64,000 nucleotides of DNA from the NCBI GenBank assembly GCA_900073065.1, contig FJOG01000011.1:760882-824881 (forward strand), given 5' to 3'. This DNA is from Phialocephala subalpina (lineage: Eukaryota > Ascomycota > Leotiomycetes > Helotiales > Mollisiaceae). The translations under genes and the position numbers were made by a program. The notes under the pieces are model-generated. The model searched no databases and was not told the DNA's origin. It saw only the letters and a list, made by a program, of their open reading frames with translations. Positions 34,488 through 48,444 of this stretch are shown in pieces. Each line of letters opens with the position of its first letter. The first letter of the stretch is position 1.

Positions 34488-37185
34488 CTGATGGCTATGT
34501 TACTTCCTTCAATAAGGAACATTCAGGGTGGCTTTGCTTACTACTCTTGGCTGAGGAGATTGCTATTGTCTTTCTTTTGCTTCTGAATATGTTGATAGTT
34601 GCAGGTTCGCTGGACTTCGTCCATCTGGGGAGGAGCCTTCTAAGTACGTTGTTTCTGGCGATCTCAGACACCTACCTAGACAGACCGTAGCTGACAGGCA
34701 AACATTTCAAAACTATACAGAAGGATTCCTGATGACGGACATGATCCTCAAGAGTACCTCATTATAAGCCAGGCTGTCGCCCAGCTCTGCGCTTGCAAAA
34801 CATGCATCTGTGTCCCCAGAATGCCCTTTTTCTTAACCGTGCCGCTTCAATGACTGTGAACCAGTTATTCATGACAACACGATGTCCTGGCATATTATCC
34901 TTCCCAGAAACCCAGACTCGCTCTAGGCAATCGGGCGAGCTGTATGGACTGCAACAGAGCGACAGCTTCGCCAAGAGCTTCGCGCTTTTGGGAGTCAAGC
35001 CTGAGCCTGCAATAAGGAAACTGCAGAATCACGACTAATTTATTGTCATAATGCGATAGAAACCTATCAATGTATCTCGTGCACTGTGATAGAAATTATC
35101 CATTAGCGTGGTGCCTGTCACCCTCAATGTTCATGAGTAAGTGAGTTGAAGCAAGAGTATTCCCAGGTCGTGGTACGACTCCTGTTTTACTTTCTCGGTT
35201 GTGATTTTAAAGAAACACTGGCTGTCAGCCCGACGGGGCGCATGAACAGCCAAAGGCTACTTAAGAAAACTCACAGAAATGAGTTCTGCTCTCCTCTCGA
35301 GTGTCATTCTGCCCCAAAACAAGAACCACGAAAAGGAAAACACAAGCGCAATATAGAACACAATAAAGTTAGCTCACAGGAAACACGGGAGTGAGAATGA
35401 GATTGAAATGTAATTGGGGTTTTCATCTCCTAAGGATCATCAATTTCTTTAATCAACACACGCGTATGTACCTTCGTTTTCCGAGATCTTTTAGAGCCTA
35501 TGATATGTCTCATTGTCCTGGGATGTCTCCGAAGTTTGTTGTCTGTTCATACCAGAAGCACTGGATTGGATACGTGCTCCAGAGTAGGGGAGGAAACCCT
35601 CCATAATACTCGAACATGATCAAATATGAACATCTTCTAGCCTCTGAAATATAAGGCAGCATGAAATAGAGCGCAGCAAGACCTAGGCGTAGCGAGCTTT
35701 AATTCTCCGGCAGCAAACCAGACGTCCAGATTCAACAAGGATAACGTTTCGGACAAGCAAGCAAGTGCCGCAATCCATGCTGAAGAACCCTTGAATCTTT
35801 AAGTTCTTGCTTTCAATGGTGTGAATGTCCTGCAGATGCTGCAGGTGCTTCCACACGCGGGGGAAAGTATCTTGAATGCCGGGACATGACTGCAGATCTC
35901 TGGAATCTAGAATGTCTGGCGACTTCCCGACAATGAGCTATGAAAGTTTGGATAAAGAGATAATTGTCTGAGCTTGACTTCAACACTCGATGATCATGAT
36001 TGTTATGCTCTTTTGGCCTTGAGTACCCAAGTTGGGCAACCTGGGCGTCCCTTTTATGTACGGAGGCCTAATGATCGTCGGAGGATCAGGACTCGTGCAA
36101 GGGAGTCGAAGCCCTCGAAGCAAGTAAAGATAGAAGCGTCGTCTCGAATTCATCTGTATCTTGCTTCAGCCAAATCTTATTTCTCTGGGCAGACTAGTCT
36201 TTTGCGACGTTTAAGCTTGGCAGAGCTCGGATAGACTTTGAATTTGCTTGGATGCTTCCTCGCTCTCGTTCTATTAGGAAGACCTCATCCAACAACTCTA
36301 AATTGAAGGACAATCGCAAGGTTACAGCCTTATCAAGGCTACTTGCTCGAGCACACGCATTCTCGCCATCTTGTTTTGATCCAAAAACGCGTGATGCCAG
36401 TACGCGTTGAACTTTGAGTATGCACAGACATGAGACGATAGCAAACTTAATACACGAGGACATTCATGGATACCCTCGCTCGCTAGCAGTCAAAATAGAC
36501 TTCTCACCCCTGACTAAAGAGACAGGCAAAGCTTGAGAGGAACATGCTTGCTTGACCCCTCTTCTTATCCAACTTTAGCTGTCATTTCATTGGCACTTGT
36601 CTCTCGTCTCGAGCTGTTTGTATGTTTGCTCGCTCGAAATAGAAAACTGAACAGTGAGAGTGGAATCGGAAGCAATGCAGAACGCGAAACAGAGGAAGCA
36701 GGCAAGCCGACATGAAAAAAATCGGTTTCGACTGACCGAAAAAAATTCAACAACCTGAATTCTGACCGATGAGAGACACGGAGGATGAAAGCAGCATATT
36801 CGGTTCAAGCTCCATCCCCGCGCCAGAAGCAGAAACGTGCTTCCCACGTTATGCACTTGCCTTTCATCTCCGTCCCTAGAATTTGAACACCGTGCTATCA
36901 TATGATAATGATAAAGCGTCGCGATAAGATCCCGTTGCATGCATCACCAGCACGGCTTCGTACTTTGGCGAGTTATATTTTGAGCTTGACGAGCATGGCG
37001 AGGGTTCGAGGAAGGGAAATATGGATTCTGGGGGTATAAATTGGGAAGGAAGGGAAAGAAAGCAGCGGGCTAGATCGAGCGATGAGATGGCGGGGCAGAA
37101 TGTGATGGGGTTGCAGTGCAGAGCTTGGCGAAGATTGGTAATGGTGTGGTTAGGGGACCGGTAGTTACTTTGGTCTTAGGATAAA

Positions 37186-37930
37186 NNNNNNNNNNNNNNN
37201 NNNNNNNNNNNNNNNNNNNNNNNNNNNNNNNNNNNNNNNNNNNNNNNNNNNNNNNNNNNNNNNNNNNNNNNNNNNNNNNNNNNNNNNNNNNNNNNNNNNN
37301 NNNNNNNNNNNNNNNNNNNNNNNNNNNNNNNNNNNNNNNNNNNNNNNNNNNNNNNNNNNNNNNNNNNNNNNNNNNNNNNNNNNNNNNNNNNNNNNNNNNN
37401 NNNNNNNNNNNNNNNNNNNNNNNNNNNNNNNNNNNNNNNNNNNNNNNNNNNNNNNNNNNNNNNNNNNNNNNNNNNNNNNNNNNNNNNNNNNNNNNNNNNN
37501 NNNNNNNNNNNNNNNNNNNNNNNNNNNNNNNNNNNNNNNNNNNNNNNNNNNNNNNNNNNNNNNNNNNNNNNNNNNNNNNNNNNNNNNNNNNNNNNNNNNN
37601 NNNNNNNNNNNNNNNNNNNNNNNNNNNNNNNNNNNNNNNNNNNNNNNNNNNNNNNNNNNNNNNNNNNNNNNNNNNNNNNNNNNNNNNNNNNNNNNNNNNN
37701 NNNNNNNNNNNNNNNNNNNNNNNNNNNNNNNNNNNNNNNNNNNNNNNNNNNNNNNNNNNNNNNNNNNNNNNNNNNNNNNNNNNNNNNNNNNNNNNNNNNN
37801 NNNNNNNNNNNNNNNNNNNNNNNNNNNNNNNNNNNNNNNNNNNNNNNNNNNNNNNNNNNNNNNNNNNNNNNNNNNNNNNNNNNNNNNNNNNNNNNNNNNN
37901 NNNNNNNNNNNNNNNNNNNNNNNNNNNNNN
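37186..37930. other. Assembly gap (745 N)
   Basis: This is a run of N with non-coding-looking flanks. Any gene here would be hidden. Confidence 0.99.
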
Positions 37931-40900
37931 GCAGGTGATGGAAAGACGAGGCTTGCAGGTTAGGGATTGCCTTGCGAATTCGCGGTGCCGAAGATAATTT
38001 ATGTTGTGCGACTTGGGCGTTGAGCTTGAGGAGGGATGGATGGAATTTGATGGGTGCGCGAATGCGAGTAGCGAAGTGGCTTGACGGGTTGACGACGACA
38101 TCGACGACAGCAAGGATCCAAGAGAGCTGAGGAGATTAAGATTTTGGAGGGGTGAAGGATAGATGGCGGGGTCGAGGGGAGGCCGTTGATGATCAATTGG
38201 AGGTGATTCTCTTGTGGAGATTCCATGCCGTTGAAAAGATGGCACTCAAGATGCTCTCGATCTTGACTGAACCTCTGATTGATGTAGATGTCACAATTCC
38301 AGCATCGTGTAAACCTTGGCTTGCAAGGACAAGCAACGGAGAACAAACCGAGAAGGCACGGATATGAAAGGGGCTCAGGCGTCGTGTTCAAGCCGGCACG
38401 GTTCAGATGAAATGAGGGTGAGATTGCGGGTGAGGTATCGGTATGTGGAGACGGGATGTTTCACGGGAACGGGTGTGAGTGAGATGTGGTGATGAGAGAA
38501 CTAGATGGGATGATTGTCTAGACTTTGGAGAGAAACCTGGGTCGAGAACGGGAGGGGCTGTGAGAATTGATGCGATCCAAGGTGGAGAACAAGATTTTGA
38601 AATGGTGGTTGAGTTGAAGTTTAAGTTCTGGATGAACTGAATTTGGAAGGTACTTTGATCTGTAGATGTCTACGCAACGGGATGGAACTCTTGCCCTAGA
38701 AGAGGCGTAGAGGTGGAATATTCATGGGCGGTGATGTTGGCGTTCAAACTCGGTTCCAGAGAGACGGAATACGTGATCGAGTAGTTCAGACGCCAACATC
38801 GAGATCCAGGGTCCGTCAGGCACGGAACAGCTTCGCCACGAGGGGCCGAATCATAAATGAAAGTCGAGGCTGCGATGTAGAACTTTCAATATAAAATAGT
38901 TCCCGGTAGAAGCTGCCGTAGGAAGCCTGTTTGCGCGAGACGGCTCGCGTGAGTTGATTGGATTTGGAGGGAAGAAGGCGTTGAGCCTGTCGTCAAAAGT
39001 TACAGTTGTAAGCTATCTGAGGCTGTGCTTCCAATTGGGTGAGCTGGATAGTTTGACAGGCTATTTTTGTCGTGGCGTCCCTTCACGCGTCATATTGCCT
39101 CTTTCTCAGATGGAAGTAGCTAGTTGCTTCTCTCGATGTTGGATCGTTGAACAGGAGCTTGGGAAGGAGGGAGCTTAGAGCCGTCTTTCCCAACTCTGCA
39201 AAGGATCGAATACATGAAAGATAACACTGCACGGTTGCTTCTTCCCAGACCTAGACTGCACCTGATTCTTGCGTCCATCGTTCCAAAGATCGTGAAATCG
39301 TGGGTCTCTCAAGTTCGCTTCACTTGAAGCACATGCTCCCGAAGCTGCGGGTTTCTTCCTCGGATCTGACTCCGAAATTGATCTAGCCCTCATGTTTGCA
39401 ACTTGGAAGTTGTCTTGGAATTGGCTGCCAGCCGCCATATATGATAGTTTTGTTGACAGGTTGCCGCGATCCCGAGAGAGTGGTTCGTGTTGGTCCAAAG
39501 TCTTGTCTTGTGAGGAGTCAAACTCCGAGATTGTGGACTTCGCCGTTGTGTCGGGTGGAAGTGGGGGCGAGGTGACGTTTGGTTCGAGGTTTGAGCACCG
39601 ATGCATGCAAGCTGGGTTGCTTTTCGATCTCATGCAGAGTGCTCAAGGCCATGAGAGGTTGGATTGCTGCTTTTTTTGTCGTAGGTGATGCTCGATGGAG
39701 GAGGATGAGCAGGCCTGGATGAACAAGGTAGGTGAATCGTACTGATGGGATTCGGTGAGTTCATGCATCAGAACATATGCAAGATGAAAAGGGAGGTAAT
39801 GATGTCGGAGTGGGTGAAATCAGACCAAATGTTCGAATCTCTACTGATGTTTGAGAATGCTTGTTTTTGTTCATATCGCATTCACGCATGCCGTATGGCA
39901 TTGGACCATGTTTGCTTTCCCACAAAGCCTTTGCTCTGGAGGCAATTGAATGATTTCGGCTTCATCTTTCGGTCCCTCGGTATGATGCATTTATGAAGAT
40001 CATTTCATAACCTTTTCAAGGTTCTCAGTTGGGCACATATCCCCCGTAGTCTACCAAATTAGGGGGTCATCGATAACGGGCTCGCCAGCTGCGCCGTCGC
40101 GCGGATGCCTTTCCAGCGTTCCGTGAAGCCGGCGGAATGGTTACGGTTGTTCGTGGGCTTTTCTGAGTCTGGGTTGGCCAAGTTTCTCATCGTGTGGGGT
40201 TCTGAATCTTCGTGTCCACAGCGCTGGATTCCGAAAGATCAAAAGCCGCTGGATGGGCAGAGAAGTCTCCCGAGTCATGAACATCCAAGCTTGATGTCGA
40301 CGACAGGTCAATTTCTTTTTCAATATGGGATTGCTTTCCAACATTCAAGTGTTGTTGGAAGGACTGCGGAATCACCGGTTGGGTCATGCCGAAGGGCTTT
40401 GTGGCGCTCTGCTGTGGCATTGAAGACTTCCGTCCGGAGTATTCCATGTGCAATTTCCCCCGTGGTGTCAACGCTCTCACTCCCGTTCGCGATGGCGGCA
40501 ATCGATTTTGGCAACAGAGGAAATTGGGATTGATGTGGGAGTGGCATCGCGACAAGAGGGGCGTTTATCTTTCTACTTTCAGCAATTCAATTGCAACGGG
40601 CGCAGTTCCGAAGGGTACGGTAATTCTCCTAAAGTGAAGTACCGCCGGAGGATCGCGAGAGTGGATCAGCTCGATGCGGTGTGGAATCGATGCATTGCGC
40701 TGCAGGGCGACGAGATCTGGTGATCTCTCTGGGCCCCCTGAATGGTCACTGCGCGACAGCATCTGGCTCGTTTGGGCTATTTTTCAGCATGATCAGCTTG
40801 ACCATTCTTGCATCTTGGCTCGGGGGACCACAGATTGGCAGAGTTCGAGGCACAGGAGTCCACAGGAGTTCACAGGAGTTCAAGAGGATGTCAATAGTTG

Positions 40901-41849
40901 GAGCAGATCTCACTGGATTTCGTGGACACGAAATATTCGGGAATCCAGCTGAATAATTACGAGACCGAGGAATCCGTGAGCTCCTGTTGGATGAAGTCCA
41001 GAACGGTTCTGAGCGAATAGATCCGGATGGCTTCAGAGGCTGAAAGCCCTTGTGAGCCCTGATGAGTGAGCGTGCAGCTGAAGGCAAGAGGGGGCGAGAG
41101 TGAAGTGGACGACACCAGCACTCACTAGAAGCTGTCGTCATGGGCACTGTTGCTGAGGCACGAGGAAGACAAACACCTCAGCGAAGAACTTCGTAGGGAG
41201 TTCTAGGGCACGCTGGACTTCGATCTGGTATGGCTTCTTGCTTGCTTCTTTCCACGCGCCAGCCCTAACCGTTGCTTGTTTATCGCAAGGCTTGTGGCAG
41301 ACACGCACGCAAGCAGCCGTTCGGGGCAGCGGTTTGAGAAGCGTCAGTTCGCACGCGTGGTTTGATTAATATTGATTGATACTGTACGGAGGCATCTCGC
41401 TGCAAAGGCTCTTTCACATTTCCATCACTCATGCCTGAACGAACTCTTTGACGGACCGGGATTCGTCTGCGATTAGCTTAGCCCAAAGTAGCCTTTTTGT
41501 GTGCTGAGCAAGGGGGGGCATATGGTGCCAAGCCAAAAAAGCCCCCTGTAATTTGAGCCTTTGGAGGTCGCTAAAGGAGAGAGAGCGTGGTGCTCGACCG
41601 CTGCCCAATCACTGGCAATCGCCGCGAAACTGGCCAACCTCGCCTCCTGGGCTCTCTTCCTCGCCACACCCATGACAGGCCCATGACGCCGTGCAGCCTC
41701 TCTTCTCTGCCCCTGCTGCATCTGCACTTCCACTCACAGGCATCACATCCAACCAGCCCAGCCAAAGCACCTTCCCTCCCAGTCACCTCGACCTTCACCC
41801 TCGACCACTTCCTGCCCTCTCCGGTACTGCTCTGCACGCACTGCAGCAC

Positions 41850-41878
41850 CGCACTCGACTCGACTCGACTCGACTCGA
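41850..41878. repeat. CGACT pentanucleotide microsatellite
   Basis: Several tandem ACTCG units occupy about 41850-41878, some 130 bp before the RasGEF start codon, probably in its 5' UTR. Confidence 0.8.
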
Positions 41879-42009
41879 ATCGCTCGTTCGACCGAAACAC
41901 CTCCTCGCCACAGATCTTCGACTCAATTGAGAACAACATCAATGCATCGACGATCCGAAAACCCTCCAAGTAGCTGAGTGCTACCCCGTGGAACGAGTGG
42001 CAGAGAGTG

Positions 42010-45000
42010 ATGGAGACCGCCCCTCCCATGGCCACTCCATCGGCCAGGACTCACACGCCAGAGAGTCTGCGACAGCGTCAACGAGATCGCCTTTCACCGA
42101 GAGGACGATTCGCGAAGACAAGCCGTATGTCCGAGAGCGTACGAGAGATTGACGGTTCGAGGAAGAATGGAATCACTCTGGCACCAGCACCCAAATCCAA
42201 GGCCATTGGAATTCGATCACCGGACCTGATGAAGAAGAAACAATTGCAGGATGGGTTGCGCAAGGAAAACAGTGTCAATCGACGTGCAAAGAGAGAGGCT
42301 GAGGACCTGAAATATGATATTACACCAGATGGAGGTTCTGCAGGAAGAGAAGGCCGACAATTCACTGTTGCGAAGGTTGGGAACAATGGCAAAATATATC
42401 TTCGGTAAGAAATTTGGGAATATGCTCGATGATGTCGTTGTTTCTCTTGCAAGGCATAATGTTTGGGCAAACAGTGGCTGACACACGAGTACAGTCCAAC
42501 AATTCGTCCTGCAAATCAACGGTACCCCCAACCGTCCTTCGTTTTCCCAATCACCCCACCAAGTACTGCTGGACTTGATGCATTGGTAGCACGCAACGAA
42601 GTCGATGATTCGCAACGTGATAGTCTATGGACTCCTACGCGTTCACCAGCAACACCTGCTCATCGAGACCGCGACCAGTATTTTCCTCAGACTAAATCAC
42701 CTATTCAAAGACCGCGCCATAAGCGTGCGCATTCGTACTCGACTGTGGACGAACAGCACGTACCTGTGCTGGATTCAGATGCAGGTGCTTTCAAGGTGGT
42801 GATTGAGCGACCAGGAACTGGACCAAAGCCTGCTGAAGCCTTCATTGGAATACCGACTTTAGAAGTTCCTATACCTTCATACAAACTAGGGACGCCTAGA
42901 TTCAGTATGCGTGGTACGGCGATGCTTCGTGGATCGTCGTATACCACCACGGACGACATGCGCTCTAGTGTCTTCTCTTATAGAGACGGATCCCGAGATC
43001 CAAGCTCTGATCGACGACCTCGAATCCTTTCCAGGCGTCATTCGGACGCGTCGCCGCAACCTTACCAGGCAACTATGCCACCAAGTCCTTTCGGTGGTTC
43101 CTCGATTCAGTCTACTACACCTAACATTATTCAACAAAGGACAGCAATCACTCCTGAGATGTTTGATGCCCTAACGTTCAAGCCAGCATGCGATCATCCT
43201 TCAGTTGTCCGATATTCAGCTGGTGGAGGAATCCGAGCTGCGACTCCAGCACGCCTTGTAGCTGAAATCACCTCACCTACCTTTGTAGATTATGATCTGC
43301 TGTCCGACTTCTTCCTCACTTTCCGCTCTTTCCTTGAGACGTCAGACCTGTTACACATGCTAATCGCGCGGTTGAAGTGGGCTCTTGCAAGAGGTGATGA
43401 GACTGGAACGGTAGTCAGGGTCAGGACGTTTGTTGCTATTCGACACTGGATCCTGAACTACTTCCTCGACGACTATGTTATTGATTATGACCTACGGGTG
43501 TCGTTCTGCGATCTGCTGAACAACTTTGCGCGCGATGTGAACCAAGATCCAGCACGCACTAAGGTCCCGCTGAAGATTGTGGGAGAACTGAAGAAATGCT
43601 GGAGGAGGGTGTGCGCCCTCTATTGGGATGGTCCCGAGTTCGACGCAGACCTTGGCTCTGACATTCCCATCCATCCTGGAGGAGTGGCTGGCTCTCGAAA
43701 TGCAAAGCTAGATCCGAGCTTTTGGGAAACGCATCCAAATGGACCTCCGAGATTAGATGGTATCATCGAACCAGACTTCATCGAGCCCGAGGCTGAAGTT
43801 GCCGACCGCCAGAACTTCTTCGCGGATGTTTCTCGTGCTGGACACTTCGACTCTATGGCTATTCCTCACCAAGTTGTAGTCACTCGAACCGGAGAGCCAG
43901 CAGACGAGCCACCATTGTCGCCGTCTAGCATAGTGAGCGAAGATTTCGTCTCATGTTCCTTCCCCTCAAGGACGCGAGCGAATGGAACCACACACCCCCT
44001 CGGTGCCCATCCAGTACCCACCAGCTCAATCTATGACACGTCACCACCAATCGCGACGACTCCAAGGGCTCTGACTGGCAAGCGCGTTCGTCCGACGCAT
44101 GCCCATAAACGCAGCGCCAGCTTCTCGGATTCTCTCAGAGACCGAAGAGGACCTCAACAGCCAGTTCATAAGGTTATCTACAAAAGTACCGAGTTGTTCC
44201 TTGCTTTGCCCTATGCTGGAAGCCTTGTGCGGGGCAATCTCTTTCCCCCAGGACAAGCTTTTGTCGAAGTCATTGCTCCTAGTACGCCAGCAGAAATGAG
44301 TCGACAAACGACCTTATTTCCTGGTACGCCTGCGAATCAGAAGGGACCTTCTGCTATGTCAGGACCTGGGATGAAGAAGCTTCTCGGTAGCGTTCGTCGT
44401 GCTCTAAGTACCAGGACTGGACAAAGCCCCAATGCTTCTCCTACCCAAGGGAGCTTCCCCAACATTCCTCCTCTTGGAGTTCGAGGTGCCACCATCAACC
44501 GCCTGCCGGGTACGGCAATCGTGCCGCAAGCTCGTCCCCGTAATACTGGCGCGAGAGCACCAATGCGTATCGATTTGTTAGGAGCAGAAGTTGCCGAGGA
44601 CTTCAAAAAGGCTGTGAGAGAAGACGCAGAGGCAGAGGCTGAAGAACGAGCTGCCGCAGAGCACAAATCGACCAAGAGCAGTGGACATGAAACTCCCCCC
44701 TTGAATTACTCGATAATGGCTCCGGACACTACCTATGAGGAGTCATCACGACCTGCCAACCGTAGGGCACCTGTTAGTGCGATGACCGCTGGTAGTAAAT
44801 CGATCGTCATCGTTGATGATACCCTACCTCTCGATTTGCCAGTAATGACTGGAGCATTGCCAATGAATCCATCTGTCGATACATTCGCCGATACCTTTAT
44901 GCATCCATCTGGTGGACTGACACCGCCCTCAACACCTCCGGAAGCACCTTTGGGAACGCCACGGCGATCTTCACATCTTCTCGGAGAGCATACCCGAGCT

Positions 45001-47391
45001 CGCTCTCATTCATTTGAGCAAACCCCTTCTCTTGTTATTGACTCTCGACCTTCAGGTCACAATGAACGCTCTCCAAGCTATAGACCAGCAGGCAGGCTTG
45101 CTTTCCGAAATCCCCGAACTCAATCATACAAGTCGAAGCGGTCTTTGTCTTTGCGACGCTATGCTTCTTACCACAGTGGTTTCACGCGGGAACGAAGTGA
45201 GCGTAGCTTTGATGCTTCAACCTTCTCCGGGGCTGAGGATGCACAGCGACTTTCAGATGTGCCTTCGGTACCCTTACCTCTCCGAGTTCTTCGTAGGCGT
45301 CCAGGAGGTGATCTCAGAGCGGTCTCAAATGTTGGAGATCTCAACACGCAACCTCTCCGAAGACCAATGTCAACAGGATCTCTGACTGCATATTCAGAGT
45401 CTGTCCGCAGCTCATACCTGTTTGGACACGACTCAAGTGATTATGTCGACGTTATTCCTCGCGATGAAGAGCAAACACAGACGAATCAAACCTTCTCGCT
45501 GGGACAACTAGCTGAGCCTTCACCGAAGCCACATGTTTCACTCTTCAGTACACATTCATCTCAGCCGGTCATGCGCCCATCATTTGAAAAAGAAGCACAG
45601 ATGCTCGCACAGATCCCTGATGATGACGACGATGATGGTGGCGTTGAGTCTGCACTCTTGAAGTTGGAAGGCAAGTTTGAGAAACGACGCTCTGATATTT
45701 CTGGACAAGCACAATCTCAAGAGGTTCCAGCAGAGAGCAGTAGCTTCGGCAGGCCACACGAAGTCAGTACCCTGTCATCCGGCGAAGATGAAGAAAAACG
45801 GCGCCATCGTCAGAAACATATTGTCGAGACCAGCATGTCGAAGACTCCGCCACCATTTGTCGAAACATATCGACCTCAGCAGGTGCCACATCTGGAGGAG
45901 TTGAAACCCACAGTCTACCAACCTCGTGGAATGGCACCGCCGCCAGCAATCATGTCCCCAAGATCAGTCGAATCCTACAACTCAATACCACTCTTAGAAA
46001 GAGACTTGACCGACGATGGACGTGGTGACCACAGAGAACGTAATTGGTCAGATCAGTCAATTCTGCGCGACGCCAGCAACGAGAGACTTGGGTACGAGTT
46101 CCAGACTCCAGAGTCGTCTCATGTCAACTCCTTCGATTTCATTGAGGAGACTGATAGCATGAGGAGAATTGCTGTGGGGAATACGAGACCAAGTGTCGAC
46201 CAATCGTTTCTGGACGATGAAAGTGATGGGCGCAGCGATCTTTCGTCCGAAATTTCTATGGAAATCATCTCAAGAACGGAGTACACAGCACATGACTCTT
46301 CCTCAACTCAAGACTATGCTTCTCCATTACGTTCTGGAACGAAAGTGGTCGAGCTTCCATCACATCCTTTAGCGCACCCACCTTCTCCTCCGATAACATT
46401 GATCCAAGCTCTCCAACTTTCACCTAACACAGCTCACATCCCAGCCGTTCACGAAAGGCACCTTGACCCAGAACAGAAGGCGCTTCCTCCAACGCCTGAG
46501 ATCACTCCCACGGCCGCCTTCCCGAATAAAGGATTTGGAGGGACTAGAGGTGCCTCGCCAACGATGGACCCTCTCAGGTCTCATCAGATACCGGAAGCAT
46601 CTAGAAAAACTTCCGTTCACTTGCCGTTCACTTTGGCATTCGATTCACAAGTTCTTGCTCAACAGTTTACCTTGATTGAGAAGGATGCTCTCAACGAGAT
46701 TGATTGGAAAGACCTCATTGAGATGCGTTGGAAGGACGCCTCGACAGAAGCTCGATCCTGGGTTGACTTCCTTCGCTCTTCTGAACCGCGTGGAGTTGAG
46801 GTTGTCATTGCGCGCTTCAACATCATGGTGAAGTGGGCTGTATCTGAATGCGTTTTGACTCAAGACCTCGGGGAGCGAGTGCGATGCATCATCAAGTACA
46901 TTCATATCGCTGCACATTGCCGCAAGTACCGCAATTTCGCGACTATGACACAACTCACTGTTGCTCTGACATCGAAAGATATCGCGCGTCTCACGAAGAC
47001 TTGGGCACATGTTCCAGCAGCTGATATTCAAACCCTCAAGGAGCTCGAGACTCTTGTCACACCAACACACAACTTCCACAACTTGAGAGCTGAGATGGAA
47101 GGTGCTGGAGCGGAGCAAGGCTGCATTCCTTTTGTTGGGATCTACACTCATGATCTGCTTGTCAATTCGGAGAGACCTAGCCAGATCGCAAGCACACCAA
47201 CCACGGAACCTTTGGTTAACTTCGAGAGATGCCGTACCGATGCCACGATCGTCAAGAACCTGCTTAGATTGCTGGAGGCGAGTCAACTATACCGATTCGT
47301 TCCAATTGAGGGCATCACCGAGCGATGCCTGTGGATGGCTGCACTCTCAGACGAGGAGATTGCGCGATACGGAAAGGCAATCCAAGAATGA
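42010..47391 (+). CDS. lte1: Lte1-like Ras guanine nucleotide exchange factor
   Basis: Two exons (42010-42404 and 42495-47391) encode 1763 aa. The 90-bp intron joins KIYLR to PTIRPANQR. After a basic Ser-rich N-terminus comes a RasGEF_N (REM) domain at about 367-490 (AATPARLVAEITSPTFVDYD, FFLTFRSF, VRTFVAIRHWILNYF). More than 1000 residues of disordered, Ser/Pro/Thr-rich sequence follow. The catalytic CDC25/RasGEF domain fills the end (about 1513-1763: LIEKDALNEIDWKDLIEM, CIPFVGIYTHDLL, FVPIEGITERCLWMAALS). REM at one end and CDC25 at the other is the Lte1 architecture; Lte1 promotes mitotic exit and polarity at the bud cortex in yeast. Orthology is inferred from architecture; another fungal RasGEF is possible. 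The start was taken at the first ATG in the frame, after a GTG three bases upstream. Confidence 0.85.
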
Positions 47392-48444
47392 TCAATCTCA
47401 ATCACCTCTTTCATATCTACTAGGATCTCCTCCTACGCCATCTCAGCATCCAGGCCGGCCCTACGATCCCATCACATTCCGACCGTCCATGCACCAATGG
47501 ACGCTTCTTGTACAAAACCAATTGTTTGCTTGTTCGACATTCACTTCCTGTTTTTGATATTTTGCCTTTAATGTGCTTAGTACTGTCTTTGCTTTCTCTA
47601 TTGTGTTTACCTGTCACGGCTCAACGGCCTATTTTATTGAGTGGTTACGATGGTACGAATTTCATTTTGCATCTGTCCCTGGGCGAGGACGATTGCATTG
47701 TCAATTTATTGGGGGAGGAGTAGATATGGGGGAGTCTAGCGAATTGTTTGTACCGAGTGCTGGAGTCTCATGCTGAGGATGTAAGCATAGCGGGTGGGCA
47801 CAGCGAGAATTGTGATTTGGCATTGCATTGCATTGCGTGGTGATGGTATGGATGGAATGGTATACCCAGTTTTTGCGCGAGATTTTTGGAAGATACCTCT
47901 GAGCTGTTGCTGTATGTTGCAGGTGAAGAAACTAGCCAGAGCTAAGACAGGAAGAGATGAATAAATGGCTTTGAGCTGATGCAACAATGTCCTTGATACT
48001 GTGCTCTGTGACTTTGTCGTGATACCTCTGAAACGCTAGACGAGGCGGAATGTCAGCCTTGCATGCCATACCTAGTTGCGAACCTCTTCTTGAACATTGT
48101 ATTTATTGGAGCTTCCCAATAAAGAGCGTTCCATTTTGGCAGTACTCTGCCAATGCCTTGAGGGCTCACGAGAACGTGTGGTCAAGACCGCAAAGCATAA
48201 TCTTGAAACATGAACGATCATCGTTGCAGTGACGTCTTGTCTCAGCCGGGCTAGCCTCGTCCTCGCCCATCCCCAACATCGATCAACATCAACAACACAC
48301 CGTCCAAAATCACTAACTCCAAGACACCCATTACCACCTCATTAAGTACCGTTACGATTTTGGATGCTCAATAATCCGTAAGACCTCATAACGATCTCAA
48401 CAGCATCGTCCCTAAACTACGCAGTTCGCGATCGAGAACACACG
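47392..48444. other. Non-coding spacer
   Basis: This is the 3' UTR of the RasGEF gene and the promoter of the next gene. A GCATT repeat (ATTGCATTGCATTGCG) lies near 47822. No gene is seen. Confidence 0.35.

Larger units (their letters stand above)
34488..42009. other. Gene-poor region
   Basis: About 7.5 kb, including a 745-base gap, holds no gene I can support. The longest open frame off the gap is 39175-39633 on the minus strand (152 codons, Ser-rich, no domain). GATA words cluster at 36903-36929 and a TATAAA word lies near 37035, so a promoter could face into the gap. A pentanucleotide repeat lies just before the RasGEF gene. No transposon features were recognised. Confidence 0.35.
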
